Positions 9,349 through 17,083 of a stretch of DNA of 64,000 nucleotides are shown piece by piece; positions within the stretch are counted from its first letter, which is position 1; the number at the start of each line of letters is the position of its first letter. A program made the translations under genes and the position numbers. Below the pieces are notes generated by a model. It worked only from the letters and a program-made list of their open reading frames with translations. It was not told the DNA's origin and did not search any database. The stretch is from Pedobacter cryophilus (lineage in GTDB: Bacteria; Bacteroidota; Bacteroidia; Sphingobacteriales; Sphingobacteriaceae), in the NCBI RefSeq assembly GCF_005116455.1, contig NZ_SWBP01000004.1:1-64000 (forward strand). The letters run 5' to 3'.

Positions 9349-9538
9349 ACCACGGAGGGCACAGAGATTTAAAATGTGTTATCTGATTTTTCTTTCCACC
9401 CAGCTCCGTGTACTTTGCGCTCTCTGTGGTTTGAATTTTTTTACCACAGAGTTCTCAGAGGTCACAGAGATTTAAAATATGATCATCTTTGCGCTTTTCA
9501 TAGTTTAATTATTCTACTTTCTTAGTGTTCTCTGTGGT
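9349..9538. repeat. two inverted-repeat units with ACCACAGAG ends
   Basis: Unit 1 (9349-9430) opens ACCACGGAGGGCACAGAG and closes GCTCTCTGTGGT. Unit 2 (9443-9538) opens ACCACAGAG, contains CACAGAGATTTAAAAT as in unit 1, and closes TTCTCTGTGGT. Each can fold into a long imperfect hairpin. A diverged fragment with CTCTGTAAACTTTGCGC lies at about 12536. Such repeats are scattered in Bacteroidota genomes; their function is unknown. Confidence 0.7.
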
Positions 9539-9563
9539 TAATTATTAAATATCCAAAACTCCC

Positions 9564-10631
9564 TTAAGCTATCTCGCCTCCACAACTACTTCCAGCACCA
9601 GCCGTACAGCCATAGCAATGGTTATTTATAATAATTTTTCTGTTCATAATTTCTTCCACATCAAAATCATTGATATGTTTAGCCTTCCCAGTAAATTTTA
9701 GGTCTAGCATTTGGTTAAAATCACAATCATATAGATAACCATCCCAACTAATACTAATCGTGTTTTTACACATCAATCCTTCTAAAGTAGCCGGATTAAA
9801 AGCTTCTACCAGCTTGTGCATATATTCTAAGTACTTCCCAGTTTCCAACAAATAATCTAAAAACCTGCTGATAGGTAAATTGGTAATGGCATATAAACTG
9901 TTAAAAACAATGTCGAATTTTCTTTTCAATTGTCTTTTAAATTCACTTTCCAGCGATGCCTGATCTCCAGGTAAAAATGCTCCAGATGGATTGAAAACAA
10001 GATCAATAACTAATCCCGAACCTTCTTTACCATAACCAACCGCATTTAACATTTGCAATGCCGATATAGAATCTTCAAAAACGCCATCGCCACGTTGAGC
10101 ATCAGTTCTTGCGGCCGAGAAGTGAGGTAAAGAAGAAACTACATATACTTTGTTGGCTGCAAAAAACTCAGGTAAATCAGCATATTTTTTGTTCGCTTTA
10201 ATGATGGTCAGGTTACACCTTACAATCACTTTTACACCTGCTTGGGTGCATTCTTCAACAAACCATCTAAAATGAGCATTCATTTCTGGTGCACCACCTG
10301 TAATGTCTACGGTTTTAAAGCCATAGGTTTTGATGAGATACAAACATCTTTCTAAAGTTTCAAACGACATGTTTTCTTCTTTTCTATCCGGACCAGCATC
10401 TACATGGCAATGAGAGCAGGTTTGGTTACAAAGCTTGCCAATGTTGATTTGGAAAATTTCCAAATGAGTAGGCTTTATTTCTTTAACATCCAAAGACTTT
10501 AGTTTATGACTAAAATTTTCATAAACATCATCTTGTAAATCCTTTTGAGATAAAACTTTTAACTGGTAAAAAGTGCTGTCTAAAGCGTTTCCAGTTGCTT
10601 TTAATGATTTTGAAATTTGTTTAACACCCAT
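9564..10631 (-). CDS. arsS: ArsS-type radical SAM protein (arsenosugar biosynthesis)
   Basis: 355 residues with the radical SAM cluster motif Cys68-x3-Cys72-x2-Cys75 ('CNQTCSHC'), followed by 'VDAGPDRKEENMS', which is typical of the family TIGR04167/DUF3641. A second Cys-rich C-terminal region contains 'CKNTISISWDGYLYDCDFNQ' and ends 'CYGCTAGAGSSCGGEIA'. Some relatives carry selenocysteine in this region; here the positions read as Cys. ArsS is reported to join a 5'-deoxyadenosyl group to dimethylarsenic, making the precursor of arsenosugars. The stop lies upstream of arsM on the same strand, and the start is 4 bases from the stop of the AhpD-like gene. Function follows from family and context. 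Confidence 0.92.
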   Translation of the reverse strand: MGVKQISKSLKATGNALDSTFYQLKVLSQKDLQDDVYENFSHKLKSLDVKEIKPTHLEIFQINIGKLCNQTCSHCHVDAGPDRKEENMSFETLERCLYLIKTYGFKTVDITGGAPEMNAHFRWFVEECTQAGVKVIVRCNLTIIKANKKYADLPEFFAANKVYVVSSLPHFSAARTDAQRGDGVFEDSISALQMLNAVGYGKEGSGLVIDLVFNPSGAFLPGDQASLESEFKRQLKRKFDIVFNSLYAITNLPISRFLDYLLETGKYLEYMHKLVEAFNPATLEGLMCKNTISISWDGYLYDCDFNQMLDLKFTGKAKHINDFDVEEIMNRKIIINNHCYGCTAGAGSSCGGEIA

Positions 10632-10634
10632 AAT

Positions 10635-10970
10635 TTACATGGTTTGATCTTTAACATGATTCATCATTTGTACCCCATAAACTAAAGTAGAACCGCTTTT
10701 TATTGCTGCGGCTACATGTATGGCTTCCATCATTTGCTCTTCATCAGCGCCTTTTTTTAAGCAATCTGAAGAGTAAGCATCAATACAATAAGGACATTGT
10801 ACTGCATGAGAAACCGCTAAAGCAATCAAAGATTTTTCCCTAACAGTTAATGCACCTTCTTTAAAAACTTCGCCATAATAATCGAAGAATTTTTTGCCTA
10901 ATACTTCTTGAAATTCTGTAATATTTCCGAATTTTTTGAGGTCTTCCGGATCGAAATAATTTTTAGCCAT
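10635..10970 (-). CDS. arsenosugar-associated AhpD/carboxymuconolactone decarboxylase-like protein
   Basis: 111 residues, all-alpha AhpD-like fold. The active-site motif is 'CPYCIDAYSSDC' (CxxC at residues 54-57 and a third Cys at 65), preceded by 'REKSLIALAVSHA' and followed by 'MMEAIHVAAAIKSGS'. The family TIGR04169 is named arsenosugar biosynthesis-associated peroxidase-like because it sits next to ArsS, as here with a 4-base gap. AhpD-like proteins use the CxxC for thiol-disulfide or peroxide chemistry; a role in keeping arsenic trivalent or in reducing a product is plausible but inferred. It is the first gene of a tight pair with arsS. Confidence 0.88.
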   Translation of the reverse strand: MAKNYFDPEDLKKFGNITEFQEVLGKKFFDYYGEVFKEGALTVREKSLIALAVSHAVQCPYCIDAYSSDCLKKGADEEQMMEAIHVAAAIKSGSTLVYGVQMMNHVKDQTM

Positions 10971-11062
10971 GATATTTTTTTAATCAAATCATTGTGATAA
11001 TGAAACGAGAATTGAATGATTGTTGAAAGAATAAGTTGCTCTGTAAATGAATATCAGAGAGT

Positions 11063-11746
11063 TTAGCCAAACAGGGGCGGGCCTTTTAGAGATAAAGAAC
11101 TGATAAAAAGTATATCAGCTTTCATGCAATATAAAACAGTATTAAATGCTGTTTTAAAGCTTTTTAGCGTTTGAAGTAATAATTTAATTAAGGGATTTTG
11201 ATTGCTGTAATTGCGAATATCTTTTTCTCCATCAATATCATTCAGCAAATCAGTTTCAACTAAACTGTCATTTACATTTGCGAAAATTGCTTTTAAATCT
11301 AGATAGGTTTTTGAACTTTGCCAGCTAACTTTAGAAAAAGTAGCACTGTTAAAATACGATTTAGGAATGCCAATTAAGTAAGCTCCGCCATCAGAGGTTG
11401 GTCCTAAAACTACCTTTCCTTTTTCTGTTTGATTAATAGCGTTTTCTAGTTGATTTAAAGTTAAGGCAGGGCAATCATTACCAATACAAACTACATGGTC
11501 AAAACTTTCTGCATAAACATCAGCGAAAGCGTTAGAAATTCTTTCCCCAAAAGTTTTTCCTTTTTGCTGGTAAGTATCAATTAAAAATACTTGGGCGGTA
11601 GTTTTTTTTGCTAAGTTGTAAAAATGCTTAGTCAAAATACCTGAAAGCTTTTGTGTAGCTTTTAGAGCGGTAAACCCACTAAAACTTTTAGCCCGAGCTT
11701 CAAACTCTGGTAAGTTGGCAAAAAGTATAATAGCAGATTTAGACAT
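11063..11746 (-). CDS. TIGR04282 (DUF2064) family transferase, rSAM/arsenosugar-associated, paralog 2
   Basis: 227 residues, with the family motifs 'IGNDCPALT' (about 89-97), 'GPTSDGGAYLIGI' (about 117-129) and 'LLNDIDGEKDI'. These match DUF2064, a GT-A-like family linked to radical SAM/ArsS clusters. It keeps the 'GP' that the paralog at 7548 has lost and is the more typical member. It is the first gene of the minus-strand arsenic run, 92 bases upstream of the AhpD-like gene. The last 45 residues form a hydrophobic tail ending 'KGPPLFG', similar in character to the tail of the other copy. Likely task: modification of the deoxyadenosyl-arsenical made by ArsS; the donor and acceptor are unknown. 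Confidence 0.82.
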   Translation of the reverse strand: MSKSAIILFANLPEFEARAKSFSGFTALKATQKLSGILTKHFYNLAKKTTAQVFLIDTYQQKGKTFGERISNAFADVYAESFDHVVCIGNDCPALTLNQLENAINQTEKGKVVLGPTSDGGAYLIGIPKSYFNSATFSKVSWQSSKTYLDLKAIFANVNDSLVETDLLNDIDGEKDIRNYSNQNPLIKLLLQTLKSFKTAFNTVLYCMKADILFISSLSLKGPPLFG

Positions 11747-11850
11747 ATTTAATATAGTAACGTTGTTTAGTCGTAAACGGTTTCAATATACTTACATTAT
11801 ATGAAAAATAAATGTTGCTAAACTGTAAATAGCATTTCCACAATACATGA

Positions 11851-11869
11851 GAACATGTTCCTATATTTG
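11851..11869 (+). promoter_or_regulatory. palindrome and -7 element upstream of the TPMT-like gene
   Basis: GAACATGTTC at 11851-11860 is a perfect 10-base palindrome, directly followed by TATATTTG (11862-11869), which fits the TAnnTTTG consensus. A transcript from here would start after the ATG at 11855, so it supports the ATG at 11909 as the true start. No clear -33 element is seen. Confidence 0.45.
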
Positions 11870-11908
11870 TACGGACAAAGGTTGAAATTATTTTTAAAAG
11901 AAATTTTG

Positions 11909-12499
11909 ATGAGTGTATTAGATGCAGATTATTGGAATAACAGGTATTTAAACGGTCAAGCCGGATGGGATTTAGGCGAAATATCTACGCCTTTAAAAGC
12001 CTACATCAACCAGTTGCAGAAAAAAGATTTTGCCATATTAATTCCGGGTGCGGGGAATGCCCATGAAGCCGTTTATTTGTTAGAAAATGGTTTTAAAAAT
12101 GTCACTGTTATTGATTTTGCCCAAAAAGCATTAGATAATTTAAGACTAAAATTAACCAGTTTTGATTCACAACATTTCCATTTAATACAGGATGATTTTT
12201 TTAATCACCATGGAGAATATGATTTGATGATGGAGCAAACTTTCTTTTGCGCTATTGATCCTTTTAGGCGAACTGATTATGTAAAACATGCCCATCAATT
12301 GCTTGCTAAAGACGGAAAAATTGTAGGCTTAATGTTTAATAAAATTTTTCCTTTTGAAGGACCTCCTTTTGGCGGTTCTAAAGAAGAATATGAGCAATTG
12401 TTTCAAGCTCATTTTAAAATTGAGCTCATGGAAGAAGCGCATAACTCGGTTTTGCCAAGGCAAGGGTCTGAGTTGTTTGTAAAGCTGATTAAGAAATAG
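11909..12499 (+). CDS. TPMT-family SAM-dependent methyltransferase
   Basis: With the start at 11909 the protein has 196 residues and begins 'MSVLDADYWNNRYLNGQAGW', which fits the thiopurine/thiol methyltransferase family; an ATG at 11855 would add a poor extension and precede the likely promoter. The SAM-binding motif reads 'ILIPGAGNAHEA' (about 44-55), with 'EQTFFCAIDP' and 'FGGSKEEYE' typical for the family. Members methylate small thiols, sulfide or other chalcogens. It is transcribed away from the arsenic gene cluster, so a role in handling arsenic, selenium or tellurium is possible, but detoxification of sulfide or other thiols is as likely. The substrate cannot be read from the sequence. 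Confidence 0.82.
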   Translation: MSVLDADYWNNRYLNGQAGWDLGEISTPLKAYINQLQKKDFAILIPGAGNAHEAVYLLENGFKNVTVIDFAQKALDNLRLKLTSFDSQHFHLIQDDFFNHHGEYDLMMEQTFFCAIDPFRRTDYVKHAHQLLAKDGKIVGLMFNKIFPFEGPPFGGSKEEYEQLFQAHFKIELMEEAHNSVLPRQGSELFVKLIKK

Positions 12500-12595
12500 G
12501 GTAAGATTTAGACTAAAGGAAGACTTTTCAATTCAACTCTGTAAACTTTGCGCACTATGCTGTTAAATTTAAAAAACGTAATATCATCATAAAAT

Positions 12596-12772
12596 TTGAA
12601 ACCAACTAAATACTATATCTACCGCCACATCATCGCTTTAAGCTTACTCATTTTATTAGGGTTAAGATTTGGTAAAATTAAAGGAGTTTTAATTGTAATA
12701 GTAGTTTATTTGGCACTAAATATGGACGCTGTACAATGGTTTATATTAAAGTATATCAAGAATAAAGAATAA
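12596..12772 (+). CDS. possible small membrane protein with a TTG start
   Basis: This 58-codon frame has no ATG; the only possible start is TTG at 12596, and a stop lies two codons upstream. It reads Lys-Pro-Thr-Lys-Tyr-Tyr, then two hydrophobic stretches separated by 'RFGKIKG', and ends '[12 protein letters not shown]'. The pattern of basic turn and two membrane spans looks like a real small protein, but I recognise no family. It lies between the methyltransferase and thioredoxin genes. It could also be a chance frame. Confidence 0.4.
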   Translation: MKPTKYYIYRHIIALSLLILLGLRFGKIKGVLIVIVVYLALNMDAVQWFILKYIKNKE

Positions 12773-12836
12773 AGACCAAAGATTTTACAAGCAACCTAAC
12801 CAACTAACGAACCAACTATCTAACCAACTAAATAAA

Positions 12837-13133
12837 ATGGCAAATTTTAAAGAAATCATCAATCAAGATCAACCTGTATTGGTTGATTTTTTTGCAACTT
12901 GGTGCGGTCCATGTAAAACCATGTCGCCTATTTTAGAAGATTTGAAAAAAGAATTGGGAGATCAAATAACAATCCTTAAAATTGACGTAGATAAAAACCC
13001 TCAAGCAGCATCAGCTTATCAGGTGCAGGGCGTACCCACATTAATTCTTTTTAAAAAAGGAGAAATAAAATGGAGACAATCGGGTGTTTTTCCAAAGCAG
13101 CAATTACTTAATATCATTAAAACAAAAACATGA
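12837..13133 (+). CDS. trxA: thioredoxin
   Basis: 98 residues with the active site 'WCGPCK' (22-27), the cis-proline 'GVPTLILF' and no signal peptide, so a cytoplasmic thioredoxin with the usual length minus a few residues. It reduces protein disulfides with electrons from thioredoxin reductase. Thioredoxin also serves arsenate reductases and ArsM reactions, so its place close to the arsenic locus may be meaningful, although many such genes are simply housekeeping. The leader just before the ATG is a low-complexity, almost G-free stretch with repeated CCAACTA. The stop overlaps the start of the next gene (ATGA). Confidence 0.93.
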   Translation: MANFKEIINQDQPVLVDFFATWCGPCKTMSPILEDLKKELGDQITILKIDVDKNPQAASAYQVQGVPTLILFKKGEIKWRQSGVFPKQQLLNIIKTKT

Positions 13134-13369
13134 GGTTTAAACCTTCAGATCATGTCAAATTAGCTTTAATACTTTGCGTTACTATAGGTTTAACGCCATA
13201 TTTTCCGGTACCACATTCTTTCGAAAAATTAAAATGGCTTTTACAAGGCGGCAATGACATGCAAGCTTTAGATTATGCCGATTTAGTTTTTCACAACATT
13301 CCGTGGTTGTATTTAATTGTAGCTACTATTTATTGGCTCAACACCAGAAAAAAAGAATCGCTGGTTTAA
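13130..13369 (+). CDS. small two-span membrane protein
   Basis: 79 residues with two predicted membrane segments (about 10-25 and 55-70) joined by a loop with '[20 protein letters not shown]'. Short proteins of this pattern in Bacteroidota and Proteobacteria are often labelled 'RND transporter', but they are far too short to be a pump and no function is known to me. It overlaps trxA by four bases, so the two are translationally coupled. Its stop overlaps the end of the convergent gene by four bases. Confidence 0.75.
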   Translation: MRFKPSDHVKLALILCVTIGLTPYFPVPHSFEKLKWLLQGGNDMQALDYADLVFHNIPWLYLIVATIYWLNTRKKESLV

Positions 13370-13926
13370 AACCAAGTTCCAACCCCTGCGCCAACAGATT
13401 TTATTTGAAGTTTACCATTAGACAATATAAAATCATTCACTTCCTGGTAATGGTAAATACCCTGTAAAAAGTAACGACTGCCTTTTTTGGTAGTTATAAT
13501 TAAGCCTGTTGCCGCTTCATAAGTAAAGCCTTTATCATAGCCTCTAAAAATTCTAGGTGCATAGCCAGCACCACCTTTAATAAAAAAGTTGATGCCATCT
13601 TCTTCAATAGGCTTGGCTAAAAAATGAATATTTCCGGTAAAAGCAATGGTGTTAAAATTAGCGCCTCCATTGGTATTGGTAGATTTAAAAGAAGCGTTTT
13701 CTAAGCCTAAACCAAAGCCTACTTTAGGTAAAGTAAAGCCAAAAACAGATTTAACATGTAAAGCATTAGGTTTATCGCCCAGGAAAGGTTCGTTTATGCC
13801 AAAGGTATAACTCAATTCTGTGCGGTTAAAAAACCTAAGTTTTGTAGGTGTTTTTTGGTTTTCCTGAGCGTAAGAAATTAAGCTACAAGCAATTAATAAA
13901 TAAATGGTGCTAATTAATGATTTCAT
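13366..13926 (-). CDS. predicted outer membrane beta-barrel protein, unknown function
   Basis: 186 residues. Residues 1-20 form a signal peptide ending 'SLISYAQ'. The rest alternates short amphipathic strands with Gly-rich turns and ends in 'GAGVGTWF', the aromatic C-terminus usual for outer membrane barrels; about eight strands could be formed. I recognise no specific family. It stands alone on the minus strand between the thioredoxin unit and the polyprenyl synthase gene. Confidence 0.75.
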   Translation of the reverse strand: MKSLISTIYLLIACSLISYAQENQKTPTKLRFFNRTELSYTFGINEPFLGDKPNALHVKSVFGFTLPKVGFGLGLENASFKSTNTNGGANFNTIAFTGNIHFLAKPIEEDGINFFIKGGAGYAPRIFRGYDKGFTYEAATGLIITTKKGSRYFLQGIYHYQEVNDFILSNGKLQIKSVGAGVGTWF

Positions 13927-14020
13927 ATTCTATATTTATTCTTAATTTAATTACGGATAAAGGTGCTCATTCAGATGATTAAAGCGAAAAATCAGTGAAA
14001 TTTAATCCGGTTTTTTACAT

Positions 14021-14028
14021 TATGTTTG
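14021..14028 (+). promoter_or_regulatory. -7 promoter element of the polyprenyl synthase gene
   Basis: TATGTTTG fits the TAnnTTTG consensus of Bacteroidota, 35 bases before the ATG at 14063. The -33 region is poor. Confidence 0.5.
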
Positions 14029-14062
14029 CAAACCGAAACAGAAAACGCTTGTTTCCACATCA

Positions 14063-15034
14063 ATGCTGAAGCTCGACGATATTAAAAAACCCATAGAAAA
14101 AGAGATAGACGCTTTTGAAGAGAAGTTTAAAACTTCTATGCAAAGCTCTGTCCCCCTGCTAGATCGCATCACCCATTACATTGTTAAAAGAAAAGGGAAG
14201 CAAATGCGCCCCATGTTTGTGTTTTTTGCCGCAAATGTTTGTGGCGGAATTACCGAATCTACTTACCGTGGCGCAGCTTTAGTAGAACTTTTGCATACCG
14301 CCACTTTAGTGCATGATGATGTGGTAGACAACTCTTTTGAGCGAAGAGGTTTTTTCTCTATCAATGCCTTATGGAAAAACAAGATTGCCGTTTTAGTAGG
14401 CGATTATTTATTAGCTAAAGGTTTACAACTATCCGTAGATAACCAAGAGTTTAGGTTGCTTAAAATAGTTTCTGATGCGGTACAGCAAATGAGTGAGGGC
14501 GAATTACTGCAAATTGAAAAAGTACGTAGAATGGATATTAGCGAAGCCGTTTATTACGAAGTAATCAGACAAAAAACAGCTTCTTTAATTGCATCTTGTT
14601 GTGCTGCCGGAGCCGCTTCTGCCGGCGCAACCGAAGAAACCATACAATTGATGCATGCATTTGGCGAGAAAATTGGTATTGCTTTTCAAATAAAAGACGA
14701 TCTTTTTGATTTTGGCGTAGATGATGTGGGTAAACCAAAAGGAATTGATATTAAAGAGAAAAAGGTAACGCTTCCGCTTATTTACGCCTTAAACAAAGCC
14801 ACTAAATCAGATAAAAAGAAGATGATTAATTTAGTGAAGCATCATGAAGACGACCCTGTAAAGATCAATCAAATTATAGATTTTGTAAAAAATAGTGGTG
14901 GTTTGGCTTACGCCGAGGATCAAATGCTACAATACCAAAACAAGGCTTTTGAAATTTTAGCCACGTTTCCAGATAGTGAATCAAAATTGAGTTTAGAACA
15001 ACTGGTAAAATTTACCACCCAAAGAAAAAAGTAA
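14063..15034 (+). CDS. polyprenyl diphosphate synthase (trans-prenyltransferase)
   Basis: 323 residues with both Asp-rich motifs of long-chain trans-prenyltransferases: 'HDDVVD' at 84-89 with the following 'ERRG', and 'KDDLFD' at 211-216, plus 'GKQMRP' near the N-terminus. The enzyme condenses isopentenyl diphosphate onto an allylic diphosphate to make the side chain of menaquinone; chain length depends on residues before the first motif and is not assigned here. It is cytoplasmic. The stop codon is immediately followed by the start of the TerC gene, so the two are coupled. Confidence 0.93.
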   Translation: MLKLDDIKKPIEKEIDAFEEKFKTSMQSSVPLLDRITHYIVKRKGKQMRPMFVFFAANVCGGITESTYRGAALVELLHTATLVHDDVVDNSFERRGFFSINALWKNKIAVLVGDYLLAKGLQLSVDNQEFRLLKIVSDAVQQMSEGELLQIEKVRRMDISEAVYYEVIRQKTASLIASCCAAGAASAGATEETIQLMHAFGEKIGIAFQIKDDLFDFGVDDVGKPKGIDIKEKKVTLPLIYALNKATKSDKKKMINLVKHHEDDPVKINQIIDFVKNSGGLAYAEDQMLQYQNKAFEILATFPDSESKLSLEQLVKFTTQRKK

Positions 15035-16084
15035 ATGAGTAATGAGATCATATTTTTCGGTGCTTTTGCACTGTTCATTATTTTAATGTTAGCCATAGAT
15101 TTAGGGCTTTTTCATAAAAAAGATCAACCGGTATCTTTAGTACAGGCGGGCATCATGAGTGCGGTTTGGGTAACTTTTGCATTGAGCTTTTATTTTTATT
15201 TAAAAGTAGAAGGGCAACAGCTCCATAACATTCAAAATCAAGAACAATTAACCACTATTGTTGCTCAATACCAACATAATGTTACGTTTACTTCTGACAA
15301 TTTTCTAGAGAATCTTAACATTTACAAAGCCAATCTCAGTTTAGAATTTCTTACTGGTTATGTAATAGAATATGCACTTTCTGTAGATAATATTTTTGTA
15401 ATGGTATTAATTTTTAGCGCTTTTAGTGTAAAAGAAAAGTACTATCACAGGGTATTATTTTGGGGTATTTTAGGCGCTGTAATTATGCGTTTCCTGTTTA
15501 TTTTTGTTGGGGCAACCTTAATCAATCAGTTTGGATGGATTCTTTACCTTTTTGGTGCATTCCTTATTTATTCTGGAGTGATGATGTTTGTAAACAAAGA
15601 AGATGACGAGAAAATTGATACTCAAAACCATAAAGTAGTAAAACTAGCCTCCAGGTATTTTGCAGTATTTCCAGAATTTGTAGGTAATAAATTTTTCCAT
15701 AAAGTTGATGGAAAACGTTTTATTACGCCACTATTTTTAGTCTTGTTAATTGTAGAGTTTACCGATGTAATTTTCGCGGTCGATTCTATTCCAGCAATTT
15801 TTGCCGTCACCAAAGACCCTTATATCGTCTTTTTTTCTAATATTTTTGCCATTTTGGGTTTACGTTCTATGTTTTTTCTTTTGGTAAATGTGATTCACAA
15901 ATTCCATTATTTAAAAACCGGCTTAGCCGTTTTATTAGTTTTTATTGGAGTAAAAATGTTGGCTCACCATTGGTTAACCGAGTGGGGTTTTACAACGGTA
16001 CATTCTCTTTTTGTAATTTTAGGAATATTAACCATTAGTGTGGTTGCTTCTTTGGTTTTTCCTCAAAAGAAAGCGCAGCACTAA
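15035..16084 (+). CDS. TerC/Alx family integral membrane protein
   Basis: 349 residues with about nine hydrophobic segments. The family signature is clear: 'EYALSVDNIFVM' with a conserved Asp in a membrane span, and the second half 'VEFTDVIFAVDSIPAIFAVT' with matching acidic residues. TerC relatives are linked to tellurite resistance and to manganese or calcium export, the latter often loading exported metalloproteins. A loop at about 58-103 between the second and third spans is longer than in short TerC proteins, as in the Alx-like type. It begins directly after the polyprenyl synthase stop codon. Confidence 0.9.
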   Translation: MSNEIIFFGAFALFIILMLAIDLGLFHKKDQPVSLVQAGIMSAVWVTFALSFYFYLKVEGQQLHNIQNQEQLTTIVAQYQHNVTFTSDNFLENLNIYKANLSLEFLTGYVIEYALSVDNIFVMVLIFSAFSVKEKYYHRVLFWGILGAVIMRFLFIFVGATLINQFGWILYLFGAFLIYSGVMMFVNKEDDEKIDTQNHKVVKLASRYFAVFPEFVGNKFFHKVDGKRFITPLFLVLLIVEFTDVIFAVDSIPAIFAVTKDPYIVFFSNIFAILGLRSMFFLLVNVIHKFHYLKTGLAVLLVFIGVKMLAHHWLTEWGFTTVHSLFVILGILTISVVASLVFPQKKAQH

Positions 16085-16087
16085 AAT

Positions 16088-16732
16088 TTATTGAGCTAAG
16101 TCTTTATATTTTTGACGCTTGGTCTCTTCAATAAATGAGGTTAATTCTTTAGCGAAAATATCTAAAGATTTTGTGGACTCTTTAATGTAACCTACCATTT
16201 TAATAATTTCATCTGGTGAATTCACCTGACTATCCAGTAATGATGCTATTCCTAAAATATTAGCAATAGGTTGTCTTACTTTATGCGAAATCATAAAAAG
16301 CATTTCTTCCATTAGCTTTGCTTGTTGTTGAATTTCCTCTTCTCTTTTTTTCTTTTCGTCTATTGGAAAACGTAATGAGAAAAATTGTGTGATATTTTTA
16401 TCATCATCAAAAATGGGGATAATCACACTATGAAGCCAAAAAAACGAACCATCTTTTGCTTTGCTTTTTACTTCGCCTTGCCAAATTTCACCGCTTTTTA
16501 TGGTTAGCCACATGGTTTCAAAAAGAGTAATAGGATGAAATCCAGAATTGATAATTCTGTGATTTTGCCCAATTAATTCCTCTTCAGAATATTGGCTTTT
16601 CTCGCAAAATTTTTCATTAACATAAGTGATATTCCCTTCAACATCTGTGATAGAGCAAATAATATTGAGGTTGATGGCATCCTGATAGGCGGCTAAAATT
16701 CTTTTTAGATCTTTTTTTAAAGGTTCTTTCAT
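16088..16732 (-). CDS. PAS domain protein with a kinase-like helical region but no ATPase domain
   Basis: 214 residues. Residues 18-125 form a PAS/PAC module ('DVEGNITYVNEKFCEKSQYS', 'WLHSVIIPIFDD'). A coiled coil leads into a helical hairpin with 'ISHKVRQPIANILGIASLL', which resembles the dimerisation and phosphotransfer region of sensor kinases, with His150 where the phosphorylated His would be. The protein stops at 214 with no N, G1 or G2 box, so it cannot bind ATP on its own. It may be phosphorylated by a partner, act as a scaffold, or be a truncated kinase. No response regulator is next to it. Confidence 0.8.
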   Translation of the reverse strand: MKEPLKKDLKRILAAYQDAINLNIICSITDVEGNITYVNEKFCEKSQYSEEELIGQNHRIINSGFHPITLFETMWLTIKSGEIWQGEVKSKAKDGSFFWLHSVIIPIFDDDKNITQFFSLRFPIDEKKKREEEIQQQAKLMEEMLFMISHKVRQPIANILGIASLLDSQVNSPDEIIKMVGYIKESTKSLDIFAKELTSFIEETKRQKYKDLAQ

Positions 16733-17021
16733 GATGACTATATTTAATATTCTATTTAAAAGATAAGATTTTATTTAAACTGGCTCTTAAATTAGAATAG
16801 AGTTAATTAGTCATTTTTTTATATCACTCTGATGGGTCTCAAAGTGTCCCATGTTCTCAAAACGTGTCCCTTTTTTAGATTTTTTTGCACATGTTTTAAT
16901 AGGTAAGGTAACGTATAGATTACGAGGCTCTAACCCGTATTTAGTAGAATGGGGGAAGTTTATTTTTTTATAGATGCTAAATGGATGAGCAAAAGCCCAT
17001 TAAAATAAACCCGTATTCTAT
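16733..17021. other. AT-rich intergenic region with a pair of direct repeats
   Basis: No gene is visible. TCTCAAAGTGTCCC (16837) and TCTCAAAACGTGTCCC (16855) form two imperfect direct repeats 18 bases apart. They could be a binding site or a remnant of a mobile element end. Nothing else stands out. Confidence 0.4.
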
Positions 17022-17079
17022 GGAAAAAGCAGGACTAGCCCAAATAAATTGCACCAAGCCCTGCTTTTCAAAAAAAAAT
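17022..17079 (-). terminator. intrinsic terminator of the FMN reductase gene
   Basis: Read on the minus strand, GAAAAGCAGGGCTT pairs imperfectly with AGTCCTGCTTTTTCC across a short loop. T runs flank both sides, so it may work in either direction. Confidence 0.6.
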
Positions 17080-17083
17080 AATC

